The notes below the pieces were generated by a model, which was given only the letters and a program-made list of their open reading frames with translations, did no database searches and was not told where the DNA came from. 64,000 bases of DNA from contig OZ026603.1 in assembly GCA_964020085.1 (NCBI GenBank), positions 6,250,546-6,314,545 on the forward strand, given 5' to 3'. The translations under genes were made by a program, and so were the position numbers. The DNA is from Micromussa lordhowensis (lineage: Eukaryota > Cnidaria > Anthozoa > Scleractinia > Lobophylliidae). This document shows positions 44,316 to 57,000 of the stretch, one piece after another; the stretch's first letter is position 1; each line of letters starts with the position of its first letter.

Positions 44316-47300
44316 CAGCAAAATGTTTTGCTAGGTTGGCACTTGAAGGAAATCCTAGTTAGAACATGATGGCATTGGCGCCAGGGTGTTTTTTCTGGCC
44401 TTCTTTTTGCAGTAGTTTCCCCTGGTCCCAACTTTGCAGAATTTCAGAAAACGCGCGCTGGGGGTCCCCTTGGCAAATTTGACATAGCTCGGCTTCACGG
44501 GCACTTTAAGAGGCGCGGTTTGCAGCAAAATGTTCTGCTTGGTTGGCACTTCAAGGAAATGCAAGTTAGAACATGATGGCATTGGCGCCAGGGTGTTTTT
44601 TCTGGCCTTCTTTTTGCAGTAGTTTCCCCTGGTCCCAACTTTGCAGAATTTCAGAAAACGCGCGCTGGGGGTCCCCTTGGCAAATTTGACATAGCTCGGC
44701 TTCACGGGCACTTTAAGAGGCGCGGTTTGCAGCAAAATGTTCTGCTAGGTTGGCACTTTAAGGAAATTTTAGTTAGAACATGATGGCATTGGCGCCAGGG
44801 TGTTTTTTCTGGCCTTCTTTTTGCAGTAGTTTCCCCTGGTCCCAACTTTGCAGAATTTCAGAAAACGCGCGCTGGGGGTCCCCTTGGCAAATTTGACATA
44901 GCTCAGCTTCACGGGCACTTTAAGAGGCGCGGTTTGCAGCAAAATGTTCTGCTAGGTTGGCACTTCAAGGAAATTCTAGTTAGAACATGATGGCATTGGC
45001 GCCAGGCTGCTTTTTCTGGCCTTCTTTTTGCAGTAGTTTCCCCTGGTCCCAACTTTGCAGAAATTGAGAAAACGCGCGCTGGGGGTCCCCTTGGCAAATT
45101 TGACATAGCTCGGCTTCACGGGCACTTTAAGAGGCGCGGTTTGCAGCAAAATGTTTTGCTAGGTTGGCACTTTAAGGAAATGTTAGTTAAAACATGATGG
45201 CATTGGCGCCAGGGTGTTTTTTCTGGCCTTCTTTTTGCAGTAGTTTCCCCTGGTCCCAACTTTGCAGAATTTCAGAAAACGCGCGCTGGGGGTCCCCTTG
45301 GCAAATTTGACATAGCTCGGCTTCACGGGCACTTTAAGAGGCGCGGTTTGCAGCAAAATGTTCTGCTAGGTTGGCACTTTAAGGAAATGTTAGTTAAAAC
45401 ATGATGGCATTGGCGCCAGGGTGTTTTTTCTGGCCTTCTTTTTGCAGTAGTTTCCCCTGGTCCCAACTTTGCAGAATTTCAGAAAACGCGCGCTGGGGGT
45501 CCCCTTGGCAAATTTGACATAGCTCGGCTTCACGGGCACTTTAAGAGGCGCGGTTTGCAGCAAAATGTTCTGCTAGGTTGGCACTTGAAGGAAATCCTTG
45601 TTAGAACATGATGGCATTGGCGCCAGGGTGTTTTTTGTGGCCTTCTTTTTGCAGTAGTTTCCCCTGGTCCCAACTTTGCAGAATTTCAGAAAACGCGCGC
45701 TGGGGGTCCCCTTGGCAAATTTGACATAGCTCGGCTTCACGGGCACTTTAAGAGGCGCGGTTTGCAGCAAAATGTTTTGCTAGGTTGGCACTTCAAGGAA
45801 ATCTTACTTAGAACATGATGGCATTGGCGCCAGGGTGTTTTTCCTGGCCTTCTTTTTGCAGGAGTTTCCCCTGGTCCCAACTTTGCAGAATTTCAGAAAA
45901 CGCGCGCTGGGGGTCCCCTTGGCAAATTTGACATAGCTCGGCTTCACGGGCACTTTAAGAGACGCAGTTTGCAGCAAAATGTTTTGCTAGGTTGGCACTT
46001 CAAGAAAATTCTAGTTAGAACATGATGGCATTGGCGCCAGGGTGTTTTTTCTGGCCTTCTTTTTGCAGTAGTTTCCCCTGGTCTTAACTTTGCAGAATTT
46101 CAGAAAACGCGCGCTGGGGGTCCCCTTGGCAAATTTGACATAGCTCGGCTTCACGGGCACTTTAAGAGGCGCAGTTTGCAGCAAAATGTTTTGCTAGGTT
46201 GGCACTTCAAGGAAATGCTAGTTAGAACATGATGGCATTGTCGCCAGGGTGTTTTTTCTGGCCTTCTTTTTGCAGTAGTTTCCCCTGGTCCCAACTTTGC
46301 AGAATTTCAGAAAACGCGCGCTGGGGGTCCCCTTGGCAAATTTGACATAGCTCGGCTTCACGGGCACTTTAAGACGCGCGGTTTGCAGCAAAATGTTCTG
46401 CTAGGTTGGCACTTCAAGGAAATCTTAGTTAGAACATGATGGCATTGGCGCCAGGCTGTTTTTTCTGGCCTTCTTTTTGCAGTAGTTTCCCCTGGTCCCA
46501 ACTTTGCAGAATTTCAGAAAACGCGCGCTGGGGGTCCCCTTGGCAAATTTGACATAGCTCGGCTTCACGGGCACTTTAAGAGGCGCAGTTTGCAGCAAAA
46601 TGTTTTGCTAGGTTGGCACTTCAAGGAAATCCTAGTTAAAACATGATGGCATTGGCGCCAGGGTGTTTTTTTTGGCCTTCTTTTTGCAGTAGTTTCCCCT
46701 GGTCCCAACTTTGCAGAATTTCAGAAAACGCGCGCTGGGGGTCCCCTTGGCAAATTTGACATAGCTCGGCTTCACGGGCACTTTAAGAGGCGCGGTTTGC
46801 AGCAAAATGTTCTGCTAGGTTGGCACTTCAAGGAAATCCTAGTTAGAACATGATGGCATTGGCGCCAGGGTGTTTTTTTCTGGCCTTCTTTTTGCAGTAG
46901 TTTCCCCTGGTCCCAAGTTTGCAGAATTTCAGAAAACGCGCGCTGGGGGTCCCCTTGGCAAATTTGACATAGCTCGGCTTCACGGGCACTTTAAGAGGCG
47001 CGGTTTGCAGCAAAATGTTCTGCTAGGTTGGCACTTTAAGGAAATTCTAGTTAAAACATGATGGCATTGGCGCCAGGGTGTTTTTTCTGGCCTTCTTTTT
47101 GCAGTAGTTTTCCCTCGTCCCAACTTTGCAGAATTTCAGAAAACGCGCGCTGGGGGTCCCCTTGGCAAATTTGACATAGCTCGGCTTCACGGGCACTTTA
47201 AGAGGCGCGGTTTGCAGCAAAATGTTCTGCTAGATTGGCACTTCAAGGAAATTCTAGTTAAAACATGATGGCATTGGCGCCAGGGTGTTTTTTGTGGCCT

Positions 47301-48090
47301 TCTTTTTGCAGTAGTTTCCCCTGGTCCCAACTTTGCAGAATTTCAGAAAACGGGCGCTGGGGGTCCCCTTGGCAAATTTGACATAGCTCGGCTTCACGGG
47401 TACTTTAAGAGGCGCGGTTTGCAGCAAAATGTTTTGCTAGGTTGGCACTTCAAGGAAATTTTAGTTAGAACATGATGGCATTGGCGCCAGGGTGTTTTTT
47501 CTGGCCTTCTTTTTGCAGTAGTTTCCCCTGGTCCCAACTTTGCAGAATTTCAGAAAACGCGCGCTGGGGGTCCCCTTGGCAAATTTGACATAGCTCGGCT
47601 TCACGGGCACTTTAAGAGGCGCGGTTTGCAGCAAAATGTTTTGCTAGGTTGGCACTTGAAGAAAATCCTAGTTAAGACATGATGGCATTGGCGCCAGGGT
47701 GTTTTTTCTGGCCTTCTTTTTGCAGTAGTTTCCCCTGGTCCCAACTTTGCAGAATTTCAGAAAACGCGCGCTGGGGGTCCCCTTGGCAAATTTGACATAG
47801 CTCGGCTTCACGGGCACTTTAAGAGGCGCGGTTTGCAGCAAAATGTTCTGCTAGGTTGGCACTTTAAGGGAGTCCTAGTTAGAACATGATGGCATTGGCG
47901 CCAGGGTGTTTTTCTGGCCTTCTTTTTGCAGTAGTTTCCCCTCGTCCCAACTTTGCAGAATTTCAGAAAACGCGCGCTGGGGGTCCCCTTGGCAAATTTG
48001 ACATAGCTCGGCTTCACGGGCACTTTAAGAGGCGCGGTTTGCAGCAAAATGTTCTGCTAGGTTGGCACTTGAAGGAAATCCTAGTTAGAA
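44316..48090 (+). repeat. 18-mer HOR (3726 bp), copy 2, with one monomer lost and one gained
   Basis: This copy matches copy 1 at +3726 bp at both ends (for example 41183 to 44909 and 44160 to 47886) but at +3519 bp in the middle (42054 to 45573, 43351 to 46870). It has only two of the three CTTTAAGGAAATGTTAG monomers (near 45171 and 45378). Near 47640-47846 it has an extra monomer with CTTGAAGAAAATCC and TTAAGACATG that copy 1 lacks. Point differences include GCCAGGCTGC near 45002 and GGGCGCTGG near 47351. Confidence 0.9.
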
Positions 48091-49334
48091 CATGATTGCA
48101 TTGGCGCCAGTGTGTTTTTTCTGGCCTTGTTTTTGCAGTAGTTTTCCCTGGTCCCAACTTTGCAGAATTTCAGAAAACGCGCGCTGGGGGTCCCCTTGGC
48201 AAATTTGACATAGCTCGGCTTCACGGGCACTTTAAGAGGCGCGGTTTGCAGCAAAATGTTCTGCTGGGTTGGCACTTTAAGGAAATCCTAGTTAGAACAT
48301 GATGGCATTGGCGCCAGGGTGTTTTTTCTGGCCTTCTTTTTGCAGTAGTTTCCCCTCGTCCCAACTTTGCAGAATTTCAGAAAACGCGCGCTGGGGGTCC
48401 CCTTGGAAAATTTGACATAGCTCGGCTTCACGGGCACTTTAAGAGGCGCGGTTTGCAGCAAAATGTTTTGCTAGGTTGGCACTTCAAGGAAATCCTAGTT
48501 AGAACATGATGGCATTGGCGCCAGGGTGTTTTTTCTGGCCTTCTTTTTGCAGTAGTTTCCCCTGGTCCCAACTTTGCAGAATTTCAGAAAACGCGCGCTG
48601 GGGGTCCCCTTGGCAAATTTGAAATAGCTCGGCTTCACGGGCACTTTAAGAGGCGCGGTTTGCAGCAAAATGTTCTGCTAGGTTGGCACTTTAAGGAAAT
48701 CCTAGTTAGAACATGATGGCATTGGCGCCAGGGTGTTTTTTGTGGCCTTCTTTTTGCAGTAGTTTCCCCTGGTCCCAACTTTGCAGAATTTCAGAAAACG
48801 CGCGCTGGGGGTCCCCTTGGCAAATTTGACATAGCTCGGCTTCACGGGCACTTTAAGAGGCGCGGTTTGCAGCAAAATGTTCTGCTAGGTTGGCACTTCA
48901 AGGAAATTGTAGTTAGAACATGATGGCATTGGCGCCAGGGTGTTTTTTCTGGCCTTCTTTTTGCAGTAGTTTCCCCTGGTCCCAACTTTGCAGAATTTCA
49001 GAAAACGCGCGCTGGGGGTCCCCTTGGCAAATTTGACATAGCTCGGCTTCACGGGCACTTTAAGAGGCGCGCGGTTTGCAGCAAAATGTTCTGCTAGGTT
49101 GGCACTTCAAGGAAATTCTAGTTAGAACATGATGGCATTGGCGCCAGGGTGTTTTTTCTGGCCTTCTTTTTGCAGTAGTTTCCCCTGGTCCCAATTTTGC
49201 AGAATTTCAGAAAACGCGCGCTGGGGGTCCCCTTGGCAAATTTAACATAGCTCGGCTTCACGGGCACTTTAAGAGGCGCGGTTTGCAGCAAAATGTTCTG
49301 CTAGATTGGCACTTCAAGGAAATTCTAGTTAAAA
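48091..49334 (+). repeat. 6-mer HOR (1244 bp), copy 1
   Basis: This is a six-monomer unit with a 2-bp GC insertion, giving GAGGCGCGCGGTTT near 49066 in place of GAGGCGCGGTTT. Markers are GGCCTTGTTTTTGC (near 48123), TGCTGGGTTGG (near 48263), TTGGAAAATTTG (near 48412), TTTGAAATAGC (near 48618) and AAATTTAACATAG (near 49239). The start is fuzzy because it overlaps the end of the 18-mer block. Confidence 0.88.
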
Positions 49335-50520
49335 CATGATGGCATTGGCGCCAGGGTGTTTTTTCTGGCCTTGTTTTTGCAGTAGTTTCCCCTGGTCCCA
49401 ACTTTGCAGAATTTCAGAAAACGCGCGCTGGGGGTCCCCTTGGCAAATTTGACATAGCTCGGCTTCACGGGCACTTTAAGAGGCGCGGTTTGCAGCAAAA
49501 TGTTCTGCTGGGTTGGCACTTTAAGGAAATCCTAGTTAGAACATGATGGCATTGGCGCCAGGGTGTTTTTTCTGGCCTTCTTTTTGCAGTAGTTTCCCCT
49601 CGTCCCAACTTTGCAGAATTTCAGAAAACGCGCGCTGGGGGTCCCCTTGGAAAATTTGACATAGCTCGGCTTCACGGGCACTTTAAGAGGCGCGGTTTGC
49701 AGCAAAATGTTTTGCTAGGTTGGCACTTCAAGGAAATCCTAGTTAGAACATGATGGCATTGGCGCCAGGGTGTTTTTTCTGGCCTTCTTTTTGCAGTAGT
49801 TTCCCCTGGTCCCAACTTTGCAGAATTTCAGAAAACGCGCGCTGGGGGTCCCCTTGGCAAATTTGAAATAGCTCGGCTTCACGGGCACTTTAAGAGGCGC
49901 GGTTTGCAGCAAAATGTTCTGCTAGGTTGGCACTTTAAGGAAATCCTAGTTAGAACATGATGGCATTGGCGCCAGGGTGTTTTTTGTGGCCTTCTTTTTG
50001 CAGTAGTTTCCCCTGGTCCCAACTTTGCAGAATTTCAGAAAACGCGCGCTGGGGGTCCCCTTGGCAAATTTGACATAGCTCGGCTTCACGGGCACTTTAA
50101 GAGGCGCGGTTTGCAGCAAAATGTTCTGCTAGGTTGGCACTTCAAGGAAATCGTAGTTAGAACATGATGGCATTGGCGCCAGGGTGTTTTTTCTGGCCTT
50201 CTTTTTGCAGTAGTTTCCCCTGGTCCCAACTTTGCAGAATTTCAGAAAACGCGCGCTGGGGGTCCCCTTGGCAAATTTGACATAGCTCGGCTTCACGGGC
50301 ACTTTAAGAGGCGCGCGGTTTGCAGCAAAATGTTCTGCTAGGTTGGCACTTCAAGGAAATTCTAGTTAGAACATGATGGCATTGGCGCCAGGGTGTTTTT
50401 TCTGGCCTTCTTTTTGCAGTAGTTTCCCCTGGTCCCAATTTTGCAGAATTTCAGAAAACGCGCGCTGGGGGTCCCCTTGGCAAATTTAACATAGCTCGGC
50501 TTCACGGGCACTTTAAGAGG
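49335..50520 (+). repeat. 6-mer HOR (1244 bp), copy 2
   Basis: This copy repeats copy 1 at +1244, including the shared 2-bp GC insertion (near 50310), GGCCTTGTTTTTGC (near 49368), TGCTGGGTTGG (near 49507), TTGGAAAATTTG (near 49657), TTTGAAATAGC (near 49862) and AAATTTAACATAG (near 50484). The insertion therefore predates the duplication. Homology ends around 50520, where GCGCAGTTTGC and GCTTCGTTGG appear. Confidence 0.88.
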
Positions 50521-51353
50521 CGCAGTTTGCAGCAAAATGTTCTGCTTCGTTGGCACTTCAAGGAAATTCTAGTTAGAACATGATGGCATTGGCGCCAGAG
50601 TGTTTTTTCTGGCCTTCTTTTTGCAGTAGTTTCCCCTGGTCCCAACTTTGCAGAATTTCAGAAAACGCGCGCTGGGGGTCCCCTTGGGAAATTTGACATA
50701 GCTCGGCTTCACGGGCATTTTAAGAGGCGCGGTTTGCAGCAAAATGTTCTGCTAGGTTGGCACTTCAAGGAAATGCTAGTTAGAACATGATGGCATTGGC
50801 GCCAGGGTGTTTTTTCTGGCCTTCTTTTTGCAGTAGTTTCCCCTGGTCCCAACTTTGCAGAATTTCAGAAAACGCGCGCTGGGGGTCCCCTTGGCAAATT
50901 TGACATAGCTCGGCTTCACGGGCACTTTAAGAGGCGCGGTGTGCAGCAAAATATTCTACTAGGTTGGCACTTCAAGGAAATCCTAGTTAGAACATGATGG
51001 CATTGGCGCCAGGGTGTTTTTTCTGGCCTTCTTTTTGCAGTAGTTTCCCCTGGTCCCAACTTTGCAGAATTTCAGAAAACGCGCGCTGGGGGTCCCCTTG
51101 GCAAATTTGACATAGCTCGGCTTCACGGGCACTTTAAGAAGCGCGGTTTGCAGCAAAATGTTCTGCTAGGTTGGCACTTCAAGAAAATCGTAGTTAGAAC
51201 ATGATGGCATTGGCGCCAGGGTGTTTTTTCTGGCCTTCTTTTTGCAGTAGTTTCCCCTGGTCCCAACTTTGCAGAATTTCAGAAAACGCGCGCTGGGGGT
51301 CTCCTTGGCAAATTTGACATAGCTCGGCTTCACGGGCACTTTAAGAGGCGCGG
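50521..51353 (+). repeat. Transitional monomers before the 13/15/20-mer series
   Basis: Four monomers with private changes: TGCTTCGTTGG (near 50542), GCCAGAGTG (near 50594), TTGGGAAATTTG (near 50685), GTGTGCAGCAAAATATTCTACTAGG (near 50940) and TTTAAGAAGCGCGG (near 51134). The last is the monomer that comes just before each TTTGAAGCAAAATTTTCC monomer downstream, so the following HOR series effectively begins here. Confidence 0.75.
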
Positions 51354-54045
51354 TTTGAAGCAAAATTTTCCGCTAGGTTGGCACTTCAAGGAAATCCTAG
51401 TTAGAACATGATGGCATTGGCGTCAGGGTGTTTTTTCTGGCCTTCTTTTTGCAGTAATTTCCCCTGGTCCCAACTTTGCAGAATTTTAGAAAACGCGCGC
51501 TGGGGGTCCCCTTGGCAAATTTGACATAGCTCGGCTTCACGGGCACTTTAAGAGGCGCGGTTTGCAGCAAAATGTTCTGCTAGGTTGGCACTTTAAGGAA
51601 ATCCTAGTTAAAACATGATGGCATTGGCGCCAGGTTGTTTTTTCTGGCCTTCTTTTTGCAGTAGTTTCCCCTGGTCCCAACCTTGCAGAATTTCAGAAAA
51701 CGCGCGCTGGGGGTCCCCTTGGCAAATTTGACATAGCTCGGCTTCACGGGCACTTTAAGAGGCGCGGTTTGCAGCAAAATGTTCTGCTAGGATGGCACTT
51801 CAAGGAAATCTTAGTTAGAACATGATGGCATTGGCGCCAGGTTGTTTTTTCTGGCCTTCTTTTTGCAGTAGTTTCCCCTGGTCCCAACTTTGCAGAATTT
51901 CAGAAAACGCGCGCTGGGGGTCCCCTTGGCAAATTTGACATAGCTCGGCTTCACGGGCACTTTAAGACGCGCGGTTTGCAGCAAAATGTTCTGCTAGGTT
52001 GGCACTTCAAGGAAATTCTAGTTAGAACATGATGGCATTGGCGCCAGGGTGTTTTTTCTGGCCTTCTTTTTGCAGTAGTTTCCCCTGGTCCCAACTTTGC
52101 AGAATTTCAGAAAACGCGCGCTGGGGGTCCCCTTGGCAAATTTGACATAGCTCGGCTTCACGGGCACTTTAAGAGGCGCGGTTTGCAGCAAAATGTTCTG
52201 CTAGGTTGGCACTTTAAGGAAATCGTAGTTAGAACATGATGGCATTGGCGCCAGGGTGTTTTTTCTGGCCTTCTTTTTGCAGTAGTTTCCCCTGGTCCCA
52301 ACTTTGCAGAATTTTTCAGAAAACGCGCGCTGGGGGCCCCTTGGCAAATTTGACATAGCTCGGCTTCACGGGCACTTTAAGAGGCGCGGTGTGCAGCAAA
52401 ATGTTGTGCTAGGTTGGCACTTCAAGGAAATCTTAGTTAGAACATGATGGCATTGGCGCCAGGGTGTTTTTTCTGGCCTTCTTTTTGCAGTAGTTTCCCC
52501 TGGTCCCAACTTTGCAGAATTTCAGAAAACGCGCGCTGGGGGTCCCCTTGGCAAATTTGACATAGCTCGGCTTCACGGGCACTTTAAGAGGCGCGGTTTG
52601 CATCAAAATGTTCTGCTAGGTTGGCACTTTAAGGAAATCCTAGTGAGAACATGATGGGATTGGCGCCAGGGTTTTTTTTCTGGCCTTATTTTTGCAGTAA
52701 TTTCCCCTGGTCCAAAGTTTGCAGAATTTCAGAAAACGCGCGCTGGGGGTCCCCTTGGCAAATTTGACATAGCTCGGCTTTACGGGCACTTTAAGAGGCG
52801 CGGTTTGCATCAAAATGTTCTGCTAGGTTGGCACTTTAAGGAAATCCTAGTGAGAACATGATGGGATTGGCGCCAGGGTTTTTTTTCTGGCCTTATTTTT
52901 GCAGTAGTTTCCCCTGGTGCCAACTTTGCAGAATTTCAGAAAACGCGCGCTGGGGGTCCCCTTGGCAAATTTGACATAGCTCGGCTTCACGGGCACTTTA
53001 AGAGGCGCGGTTTGCATCAAAATGTTCTGCTAGGTTGGCACTTCAAGGAAATTCTAGTTAGAACATGATGGCATTGGCGCCAGGGTGTTTTTTCTGGCCT
53101 TCTTTTTGCAGTAGTTTCCCCTGGTCCCAACTTTGCAGAATTTCAGAAAACGCGCGCTGGGGGTCCCCTTGGCAAATTTGACATAGCTCGGCTTCACGGG
53201 CACTTTAAGAGGCGCGGTTTGCATCAAAATGTTCTGCTAGGTTGGCACTTTAAGGAAATCCTAGTTAGAACATGATGGCATTGGCGCCAGGGTTTTTTTT
53301 CTGGCCTTCTTTTTGCAGTAGTTTCCCCTGGTCCCAACTTTGCAGAATTTCAGAAAACGCGCGCTGGGGGTCCCCTTGGCAAATTTGACATAGCTCGGCT
53401 TCACGGGCACTTTAAGAGGCGCGGTTTGCAGCAAAATGTTCTGCTAGGTTGGCACTTCAAGGAAATCTTAGTTAGAACATGATGTCGTTGGCGCCAGGGT
53501 GTTTTTTCTGGCCTTCTTTTTGCAGTAGTTTCCCCTGGTCCCAACTTTGCAGAATTTCAGAAAACGCGCGCTGGGGGTCCCCTTGGCAAATTTGACATAG
53601 CTCGGCTTCACGGGCACTTTAAGAGGCGCGGTGTGCAGCAAAATGTTCTGCTAGGTTGGCACTTTAAGGAAATCCTAGTTAGAACATGATGGCATTGGCG
53701 CCAGGGTGTTTTTTCTGGCCTTCTTTTTGCAGTAGTTTCCCCTGGTCCCAACTTTGCAGAATTTCAGAAAACGCGCGCTGGGGGTCCCCTTGGCAAATTT
53801 GACATAGCTCGGCTTCACGGGCACTTTAAGAAGCGCGGTTTGCAGCAAAATGTTCTGCTAGGTTGGCACTTCAAGGAAATCTTAGTTAGAACATGATGGC
53901 ATTGGCGCCAGGGTGTTTTTTCTGGCCTTCTTTTTGCAGTAGTTTCCCCTGGTCCCAACTTTGCAGAATTTCAGAAAACGCGCGCTGGGGGTCTCCTTGG
54001 CAAATTTGACATAGCTCGGCTTCACGGGCACTTTAAGAGGCGCGG
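51354..54045 (+). repeat. HOR series, 13-mer unit (2692 bp)
   Basis: The unit runs from one TTTGAAGCAAAATTTTCCGC marker (51354) to the next (54046), 13 x 207 + 1 bp. The +1 comes from a monomer with GAATTTTTCAG (+2) and GGGGGCCCC (-1) near 52311-52337. The unit includes GCGTCAGGG with CAGTAATTTCC and GAATTTTAG (near 51420-51490), GTGTGCAGCAAAATGTTGTGC (near 52389), and two adjacent near-identical monomers with CTAGTGAGAAC, ATGATGGGATTGG and GGCCTTATTTTTGC (near 52642 and 52849). Confidence 0.85.
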
Positions 54046-57000
54046 TTTGAAGCAAAATTTTCCGCTAGGTTGGCACTTTAAGGAAATCCTAGTTAGAACA
54101 TGATGGCATTGGCGTCAGGGTGTTTTTTCTGGCCTTCTTTTTGCAGTAATTTCCCCTGGTCCCAACTTTGCAGAATTTTAGAAAACGCGCGCTGGGGGTC
54201 CCCTTGGCAAATTTGACATAGCTCGGCTTCACGGGCACTTTAAGAGGCGCGGTTTGCAGCAAAATGTTCTGCTAGGTTGGCACTTTAAGGAAATCCTAGT
54301 TAAAACATGATGGCATTGGCGCCAGGTTGTTTTTCTGGCCTTCTTTTTGCAGTAGTTTCCCCTGGTCCCAACTTTGCAGAATTTCAGAAAACGCGCGCTG
54401 GGGGTCCCCTTGGCAAATTTGACATAGCTCGGCTTCACGGGCACTTTAAGAGGCGCAGTTTGCAGCAAAATGTTCTGCTAGGTTGGCACTTCAAGGAAAT
54501 CTTAGTTAGAACATGATGGCATTGGCGCCAGGTTGTTTTTTCTGGCCTTCTTTTTGCAGTAGTTTCCCCTGGTCCCAACTTTGCAGAATTTCAGAAAACG
54601 CGCGCTGGGGGTCCCCTTGGCAAATTTGACATAGCTCGGCTTCACGGGCACTTTAAGAGGCGCGGTGTGCAGCAAAATGTTGTGCTAGGTTGGCACTTCA
54701 AGGAAATGCTAGTTAGAACATGATGGCATTGGCGCCAGGGTGTTTTTTCTGGCCTTCTTTTTGCAGTAGTTTCCCCTGGTCCCAACTTTGCAGAATTTCA
54801 GAAAACGCGCGCTGGGGGTCCCCTTGGCAAATTTGACATAGCTCGGCTTCACGGGCACTTTAAGAGGCGGGGTTTGAAGCAAAATTTTCTGCTAGGTTGG
54901 CACTTAAAGGAAATCCTAGTTAGAACATGATGGCATTGGCGTCAGGGTTTTTTTTCTGGCCTTCTTTTTGCAGTAATTTCCCCTGGTCCAAAGTTTGCAG
55001 AATTTTAGAAAACGCGCGCTGGGGGTCCCCTTGGCAAATTTGACATAGCTCGGCTTCACGGGCACTTTAAGAGGCGCGGTTTGCAGCAAAATGTTCTGCT
55101 AGGTTGGCACTTTAAGGAAATCCTAGTTACAACATGATGGCATTGGCGCCAGGGTGTTTTTTCTGGCCTTCTTTTTGCAGTAGTTTCCCCTGGTCCCAAC
55201 TTTGCAGAATTTCAGAAAACGCGCGCTGGGGGTCCCCTTGGCAAATTTGACATAGCTCGGCTTCACGGGCACTTTAAGAGGCGCGGTTTGCAGCAAAATG
55301 TTCTGCTAGGTTGGCACTTCAAGGAAATTCTAGTTAGAACATGATGGCATTGGCGCCAGGGTGTTTTTTCTGGCCTTCTTTTTGCAGTAGTTTCCCCTCG
55401 TCCCAACTTTGCAGAATTTCAGAAAACGCGCGCTGGGGGTCCCCTTGGCAAATTTGACATAGCTCGGCTTCACGGGCACTTTAAGAGGCGCGGTTTGCAG
55501 CAGAATGTTCTGCTAGGTTGGCACTTTAAGGAAATCCTAGTTAAAACATGATGGCATTGGCGCCAGGGTGTTTTTTCTGGCCTTCTTTTTGCAGTAGTTT
55601 CCCCTGGTCCCAACTTTGCAGAATTTCAGAAAACGCGCGCTGGGGGTCCCCTTGGCAAATTTGACATAGCTCGGCTTCACGGGCACTTTAAGAGGCGCGG
55701 TTTGCATCAAAATGTTCTGCTAGGTTGGCACTTTAAGGAAATCCTAGTGAGAACATGATGGGATTGGCGCCAGGGTTTTTTTTCTGGCCTTATTTTTGCA
55801 GTAGTTTCCCCTGGTCCCAACTTTGCAGAATTTCAGAAAACTCGCGCTGGGGGTCCCCTTGGCAAATTTGACATAGCTCGGCTTCACGGGCACTTTAAGA
55901 GGCGCGGTTTGCATCAAAATGTTCTGCTAGGTTGGCACTTCAAGGAAATTCTAGTTAGAACATGATGGCATTGGCGCCAGGGTGTTTTTTCTGGCCTTCT
56001 TTTTGCAGTAGTTTCCCCTGGTCCCAACTTTGCAGAATTTCAGAAAACGCGCGCTGGGGGTCCCCTTGGCAAATTTGACATAGCTCGGCTTCACGGGCAC
56101 TTTAAGAGGCGCGGTTTGCATCAAAATGTTCTGCTAGGTTGGCACTTTAAGGAAATCCTAGTTAGAACATGATGGCATTGGCGCCAGGGTTTTTTTTCTG
56201 GCCTTCTTTTTGCAGTAGTTTCCCCTGGTCCCAACTTTGCAGAATTTCAGAAAACGCGCGCTGGGGGTCCCCTTGGCAAATTTGACATAGCTCGGCTTCA
56301 CGGGCACTTTAAGAGGCGCGGTTTGCAGCAAAATGTTCTGCTAGGTTGGCACTTCAAGGAAATCTTAGTTAGAACATGATGTCGTTGGCGCCAGGGTGTT
56401 TTTTCTGGCCTTCTTTTTGCAGTAGTTTCCCCTGGTCCCAACTTTGCAGAATTTCAGAAAACGCGCGCTGGGGGTCCCCTTGGCAAATTTGACATAGCTC
56501 GGCTTCACGGGCACTTTAAGAGGCGCGGTTTGCAGCAAAATGTTTTGCTAGGTTGGCACTTCAAGGAAATTTTAGTTAGAACATGATGGCATTGGCGCCA
56601 GGGTGTTTTTTCTGGCCTTCTTTTTGCAGTAGTTTCCCCTGGTCCCAACTTTGCAGAATTTCAGAAAACGCGCGCTGGGGGTCCCCTTGGCAAATTTGAC
56701 ATAGCTCGGCTTCACGGGCATTTTAAGAGGCGCGGTTTGCAGCAGAATGTTCTGCTAGGTTGGCACTTTAAGGAAATTCTTGTTAGAACATGATGGCATT
56801 GGCGCCAGGGTGTTTTTTCTGGCCTTCTTTTTGCAGTAGTTTCCCCTGGTCCCAACTTTGCAGAATTTCAGAAAACGCGCGCTGGGGGTCCCCTTGGCAA
56901 ATTTGACATAGCTCGGCTTCACGGGCACTTTAAGAAGCGCGGTTTGCAGCAAAAAGTTCTGCTAGGTTGGCACTTCAAGGAAATTGTAGTTAGAACATGA

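Noticed and set aside
15610..54516. Plus-strand open frames of 63-69 codons (for example near 18913, 31741, 44160 and 54307)
   Set aside because: Most arise where a 1-bp indel joins two otherwise closed frames of the monomer, or where GGCATATGCG supplies an ATG. They mark indel monomers and are not genes.
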